Below are positions 60,865-64,000 of a stretch of DNA of 64,000 nucleotides, one piece after another. How positions within the stretch are numbered: position 1 is the stretch's first letter; every line of letters begins with the position of its first letter. Origin of the DNA: CAYOZL01 sp964408435 (GTDB lineage Bacteria > Bdellovibrionota_C > UBA2361 > SZUA-149 > CAYOZL01); assembly GCA_964408435.1 (NCBI GenBank), contig CAYOZL010000005.1, forward strand, positions 1 through 64,000, in the 5' to 3' direction. A model generated the notes under the pieces. The model did no database searches and was not told the origin of the DNA. It saw only the letters and a program-made list of their open reading frames with translations. A program made the translations under genes and the position numbers.

Positions 60865-62604
60865 ATGGATAAAGAAACTCTCAAATTAACAGCAAACACA
60901 ATTAGAATTTTATCAGCAGAAGCAGTGCAGAAAGCTAAGTCTGGTCACCCAGGTATGCCAATGGGAATGGCNNNNNNNNNNNNNNNNNNNNNNNNNNNNN
61001 NNNNNNNNNNNNNNNNNNNNNNNNNNNNNNNNNNNNNNNNNNNNNNNNNNNNNNNNNNNNNNNNNNNNNNNAAAGTTTGGTGCTTTACTGGAGATGGTTG
61101 TTTGATGGAGGGAGTTAGTGCTGAATCAAGCTCTCTTGCAGGACATCTAGGATTAAATAATTTAATCGTTGTTTATGATGATAATAATATTAGCATTGCA
61201 GGTGAGACTGAATTAGCTTTTACAGAGAATGTAAAGCAGAGATATGAGTCTTACGGATGGAAGGTCTTAGAAATTGATGGACACGATCTAGAACAAATAG
61301 ATGCAGCTTACGCACAAGCAGTAGCAGAGACAGAAAAGCCAGTTTTTATTGCTGCAAAAACAAGTATTGGAAAAGGTAGCCCTAATAAAGAAGGTAAAGA
61401 AAGCTCACATGGCTCTCCTTTAGGCGAGGATGAATTAAAGGCTACAAAAGAAAATATTGGATGGGCTTATGAAGAGGATTTCTTTGTGCCCGAAGAGGTT
61501 AAAACAAATTTTACAAATAGAGCAGAAGAATTAAAACAAGAATATCAAAACTGGAATGAGAGTTACAGTGCTTGGACTTCAGAAAAGAGTGGGCTTGCAA
61601 GTGATTTGAAAAATCAACTTTGTAATATCGTTCCAGAAGACTTGTGGAAAGATATTTATGCTTCAATGACTAAAGATGCTACAGCAACGAGAAAACTTTC
61701 TCAGTCTGCGCTTCAAGTTATTTCAGCTCAGGTAAATTCTTTAATAGGAGGAAGTGCCGATTTAGAACCTTCTAATCTAACCTTAATTAAAGATAGTGAA
61801 GACATTCAGAAAAATAAATTTATCGGAAAGAATATAAGATTTGGAGTAAGAGAGCATGCCATGGGAGCAATCGCTAATGGCTTAGCTTATTATGGTGGAT
61901 TCATTCCTTATACTTCTACCTTTTTATGTTTTCTTGATTATATGAAACCTGCAGTTAGGCTTGCTGCTTTAAGCGAACTTCAAGAACTTTATATCTATAC
62001 ACATGATAGTATTTTCTTAGGTGAAGATGGCCCTACGCATCAACCAGTTGAGCATGTTGCAATGCTTAGAATGATACCTAATTTAAATACCTACCGACCA
62101 GCAGATGCGCTAGAAACAGCAGTTTGTTATCAGTCTGCTCTTGATAAAAAAGATGGCCCAAGTGCTATGATTTTTACTAGGCAGAGCTTGCCGGTAATAG
62201 ATAGAGCTGATGATTTTGATGCTGGAGAAATTCTTAAAGGAGCTTATGAAGTAAAAAAGGAATCAAATCCAGAATATGTAATTATAGCTACTGGCTCCGA
62301 AGTTGGGCTAGCACTAGAAGTAGCTAGTGGTTTAGGTAAAGCAAGAGTTGTTTCAATGCCATGCGTTGAGATTTACAATTCTCAGTCAAAAGAATTTAAA
62401 GAAAATTTAATACCTAGTAGTGCTAAGAAAATTTTAATTGAAGCTGCTACTTCTTTTGGTTGGGCAGGCGTTACAGGCTCTGATGCATTGATGGTTACCG
62501 TTGATACTTTTGGAACCTCTGCTCCTTTAGTTCAGATTAAAAAGAAATACGGTTTTACCAAACAGCAAGTTTTAGAAAAAGTTAAAGAACATAGCTTTAG
62601 CTAA
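60865..62604 (+). CDS. tkt: Transketolase, with internal assembly gap
   Basis: A thiamine-diphosphate enzyme of the pentose-phosphate pathway. The N-terminus shows IRILSAEAVQKAKSGHPGMPMGM, then 100 N, then the TPP-binding WCFTGDGCLMEGVSAE ... YDDNNISIAG. The C-terminal half has FGVREHAMGAIANGLAYYGG with the cofactor-activating Glu and the conserved IYTHDSIFLGEDGPTHQPVEH. Compared with E. coli transketolase, about 120 residues between the two visible parts are missing, so the real gap is near 360-390 bp, not 100. The two His of the TPP and substrate site in that stretch cannot be seen. Downstream frame continuity supports an intact gene. Confidence 0.93.
   Translation: MDKETLKLTANTIRILSAEAVQKAKSGHPGMPMGMXXXXXXXXXXXXXXXXXXXXXXXXXXXXXXXXXXKVWCFTGDGCLMEGVSAESSSLAGHLGLNNLIVVYDDNNISIAGETELAFTENVKQRYESYGWKVLEIDGHDLEQIDAAYAQAVAETEKPVFIAAKTSIGKGSPNKEGKESSHGSPLGEDELKATKENIGWAYEEDFFVPEEVKTNFTNRAEELKQEYQNWNESYSAWTSEKSGLASDLKNQLCNIVPEDLWKDIYASMTKDATATRKLSQSALQVISAQVNSLIGGSADLEPSNLTLIKDSEDIQKNKFIGKNIRFGVREHAMGAIANGLAYYGGFIPYTSTFLCFLDYMKPAVRLAALSELQELYIYTHDSIFLGEDGPTHQPVEHVAMLRMIPNLNTYRPADALETAVCYQSALDKKDGPSAMIFTRQSLPVIDRADDFDAGEILKGAYEVKKESNPEYVIIATGSEVGLALEVASGLGKARVVSMPCVEIYNSQSKEFKENLIPSSAKKILIEAATSFGWAGVTGSDALMVTVDTFGTSAPLVQIKKKYGFTKQQVLEKVKEHSFS
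60972..61071. other. Assembly gap of 100 N inside transketolase
   Basis: Exactly 100 N, the same placeholder length as at 17834. Here the flanks do not overlap. Homology implies that more sequence is missing than the Ns represent. Confidence 0.97.
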
Positions 62605-62975
62605 TGGCAAAAAAGATTTTACCGCGGGTAATTCCACAGTGGCCAAGTGATTGGTATGAAGGTGGAAAAGCGGGGCTTAAATGCTTTTATTTTGTAGCAG
62701 GTTTAACTTTTATTTGGTGTTTGATTTCTTATTTCCAATTGTTATCTCAAAACTTTATTAGTTCTGTTACTCTTGTAATTTCAGTTTTCTTGTTCGCAAT
62801 AAGTATTCCAACAGGAATTTTTCTGCGCATGGATATACTAACTGCTACTTATTCAACCACTAATGAGTTTTCTTTACTTTTAGCGCTACCAATAGTGATG
62901 CTTAATTTTGTTTTTATTGGAGCTTATCGTGGTTGGCGCAAACAAAGGAAAATCAACAATTCTGAGCGTATTTAA
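62604..62975 (+). CDS. Small hypothetical membrane protein
   Basis: I do not recognise a family. The 123-aa product has three hydrophobic segments (about 28-47, 54-75 and 90-110), a short cytoplasmic-type basic tail (RGWRKQRKINNSERI) and an aromatic N-terminal stretch (PRVIPQWPSDWYEGG). Its ATG overlaps the transketolase stop (TAATG), so it is translationally coupled to it, although no functional link is apparent. Confidence 0.65.
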   Translation: MAKKILPRVIPQWPSDWYEGGKAGLKCFYFVAGLTFIWCLISYFQLLSQNFISSVTLVISVFLFAISIPTGIFLRMDILTATYSTTNEFSLLLALPIVMLNFVFIGAYRGWRKQRKINNSERI

Positions 62976-63087
62976 ATTTATTCTCTGGCTTAACAATATC
63001 TTTCCTAATAATATTCTATCTAAGACTTAATGGAAGTATTATTGTAAAAGATTTTGGGAAACAGAATACTTAATTGAAAAAGAATAG

Positions 63088-63723
63088 ATGGGAGACCTAA
63101 TACAAAAAAGTGAAGTTAAAGGATCTGAGCGAGCGGAGTTAATCGAAGCAGTTGCTTCGCAAATTCCTTTTGATTCTCTTTTAGAAGTAGCTTGTTCTTC
63201 CGGGCAAAATTTTTTCACACTTGCTCCAATGTTTCCAAATGTAGAATTTGCAGGGATTGATAGAGATAAGAAAGCGGTAGATGAAGGAAGATTGCTCTTA
63301 GAAAAAAATAATATTTCTAATGTTAAGCTAACAGTTACTGATGCAAGAGATTTATCAATGTTTAAAGAGAATAGTTTTGATGTCGTAATGAGTTGCGCTT
63401 TTATGCTTTATATATGGCCTGATGATGTTGAACCTGTTTTAAAAGAAATGTTTCGAGTGGCAAAAAGAAAAATTATTGTAATGGAGCAACATCAGGTGCA
63501 TCCTGATGGGAACCGAAAATATATTGGTACTTATTATAACTTTAAGCAGAGCTACCCAGGCTATTGGTTAAGGGATTATAAACAATTGTTTAAGAAGTAT
63601 GTAAGTGAAGATAAGGTGAAGATTAAAAAGATTCCTAATCCTTGCTTTGTTACTGAGCAGTGGAGTGAGTATGCTAGCTTGGTTGAGGTTGATGTAAGCT
63701 CAGATTTTAATAACTTCGTTTAG
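63088..63723 (+). CDS. SAM-dependent class I methyltransferase
   Basis: A 211-aa Rossmann-fold methyltransferase of the Methyltransf_11/25 type. Motif I is LLEVACSSGQNFFTLAP (about residues 32-48, where the usual G-x-G-x-G is weakened to A-C-S-S-G). The acidic motif II is FAGIDRDKKAV, motif III is VTDARDL and motif IV is FDVVMSCAFML. The substrate is unknown. The C-terminal YWLRDYKQLFKKY resembles sugar or small-molecule methyltransferases. It stands 112 bp downstream of the small membrane gene. Confidence 0.78.
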   Translation: MGDLIQKSEVKGSERAELIEAVASQIPFDSLLEVACSSGQNFFTLAPMFPNVEFAGIDRDKKAVDEGRLLLEKNNISNVKLTVTDARDLSMFKENSFDVVMSCAFMLYIWPDDVEPVLKEMFRVAKRKIIVMEQHQVHPDGNRKYIGTYYNFKQSYPGYWLRDYKQLFKKYVSEDKVKIKKIPNPCFVTEQWSEYASLVEVDVSSDFNNFV

Positions 63724-63743
63724 ACATTATTCAGGACGAGACA

Positions 63744-63783
63744 AAGACTTAGGACCAAGACCAAGACTAGGATTAAGATTAAG
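63744..63783. repeat. Degenerate hexamer repeat (AAGACT-like)
   Basis: About 6.5 units of six bases (AAGACT, TAGGAC, CAAGAC, CAAGAC, TAGGAT, TAAGAT, TAAG). The unit AAGACT is the reverse complement of the AGTCTT register of the microsatellite at 51291, but here it has decayed. Confidence 0.6.
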
Positions 63784-63831
63784 AAAAGAGAGGTAGAGAG
63801 AAAGATGCTTAAATACATCAATTCCTACTAT

Positions 63832-63860
63832 ATTAATCAACTTGTATGTAGTTGATTAAT
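63832..63860. promoter_or_regulatory. 11-bp perfect inverted repeat, operator- or terminator-like
   Basis: ATTAATCAACT and AGTTGATTAAT flank TGTATGT. It lies 109 bp after the methyltransferase stop and 138 bp before a possible start codon at the window edge. No T-tract follows on the plus strand, so an operator is as likely as a terminator. Confidence 0.5.
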
Positions 63861-63997
63861 TAATTAAAATAGCTACTTAGCTTGAGCTAGTAAATTAAAT
63901 ATTTTGATAAAAAGAATGCCACCCTTAGCTACATAGCTGTAATAACATTTATTGACTGGTACTTCTGGTTTTATAAGGATATAAGTGAAGGTTTATT

Positions 63998-64000
63998 ATG
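63998..64000 (+). other. Possible start codon of a truncated next gene
   Basis: ATG at the last three bases follows GAAGG by seven bases, a plausible Shine-Dalgarno spacing. Nothing of the protein is visible. Confidence 0.35.

Overview
The window is a dense, AT-rich, Gram-negative bacterial chromosome segment and looks like a metagenome scaffold, because it carries two runs of exactly 100 N. Gram-negative features include lipobox lipoproteins, a SPOR-domain protein, an MltB-type lytic transglycosylase, a periplasmic amidase, RppH and SspB. Fused ThrA, fused TrpE-TrpG and a TrmD fused to a second SPOUT methyltransferase domain suggest a deltaproteobacterial-like or otherwise deep proteobacterial lineage. 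I cannot place it more precisely from sequence alone. Nearly every gene is housekeeping; I see no prophage, transposase, CRISPR array or rRNA.

Layout. 0-5 kb: xseA-xseB, a degenerate receiver protein, a membrane J-domain protein, a secreted Arg-rich protein and an M29 aminopeptidase. 5-14.5 kb (minus strand): a large secreted TIGR03790-like protein, the threonine operon thrA-[P-loop kinase]-thrC, thiD and an M48 protease. 14.6-26.4 kb (plus strand): mutS, a cell-wall amidase, a short tRNA nucleotidyltransferase overlapping an ArgRS-derived protein without a catalytic core, a SPOR protein, a membrane PP2C phosphatase, purH-purD and tsaC. 26.4-33.5 kb: a REP-like hairpin, a MoxR-type ATPase, a DUF192 lipoprotein, an aminotransferase, a lone nuoB, argH, the trmD fusion and mscL. 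33.5-41 kb: tRNA-Ser(GCT) beside a GC-rich palindromic element, a sugar transferase, nadA with a cysteine desulfurase, polytopic membrane proteins, a VanZ-like fusion and sspB. 41-45.5 kb: type IIA topoisomerase subunits (parC/parE-like) separated by a 139-bp nested inverted repeat. 45.5-64 kb: an AlgI/AlgJ-like O-acetylation pair, M20 and M16 peptidases, rppH, PIN-PhoH, a glycine-zipper lipoprotein, MltB, an epimerase overlapping trpEG, a LOG protein, transketolase (with a gap) and a methyltransferase.

Most interesting points. (1) The thrB position is filled by a shikimate-kinase-fold P-loop protein that lacks shikimate-binding motifs, translationally coupled to thrC. The order mirrors the vertebrate THNSL1 fusion, so it is a candidate non-orthologous homoserine kinase. 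(2) A shortened tRNA nucleotidyltransferase overlaps a gene made only of the ArgRS N-terminal and DALR domains, a possible tRNA-binding partner. (3) The parC-parE spacer folds into a three-way junction. (4) The 100-N gap in the amidase gene is an artefact: its flanks are identical 55-bp copies, and merging them restores one reading frame.
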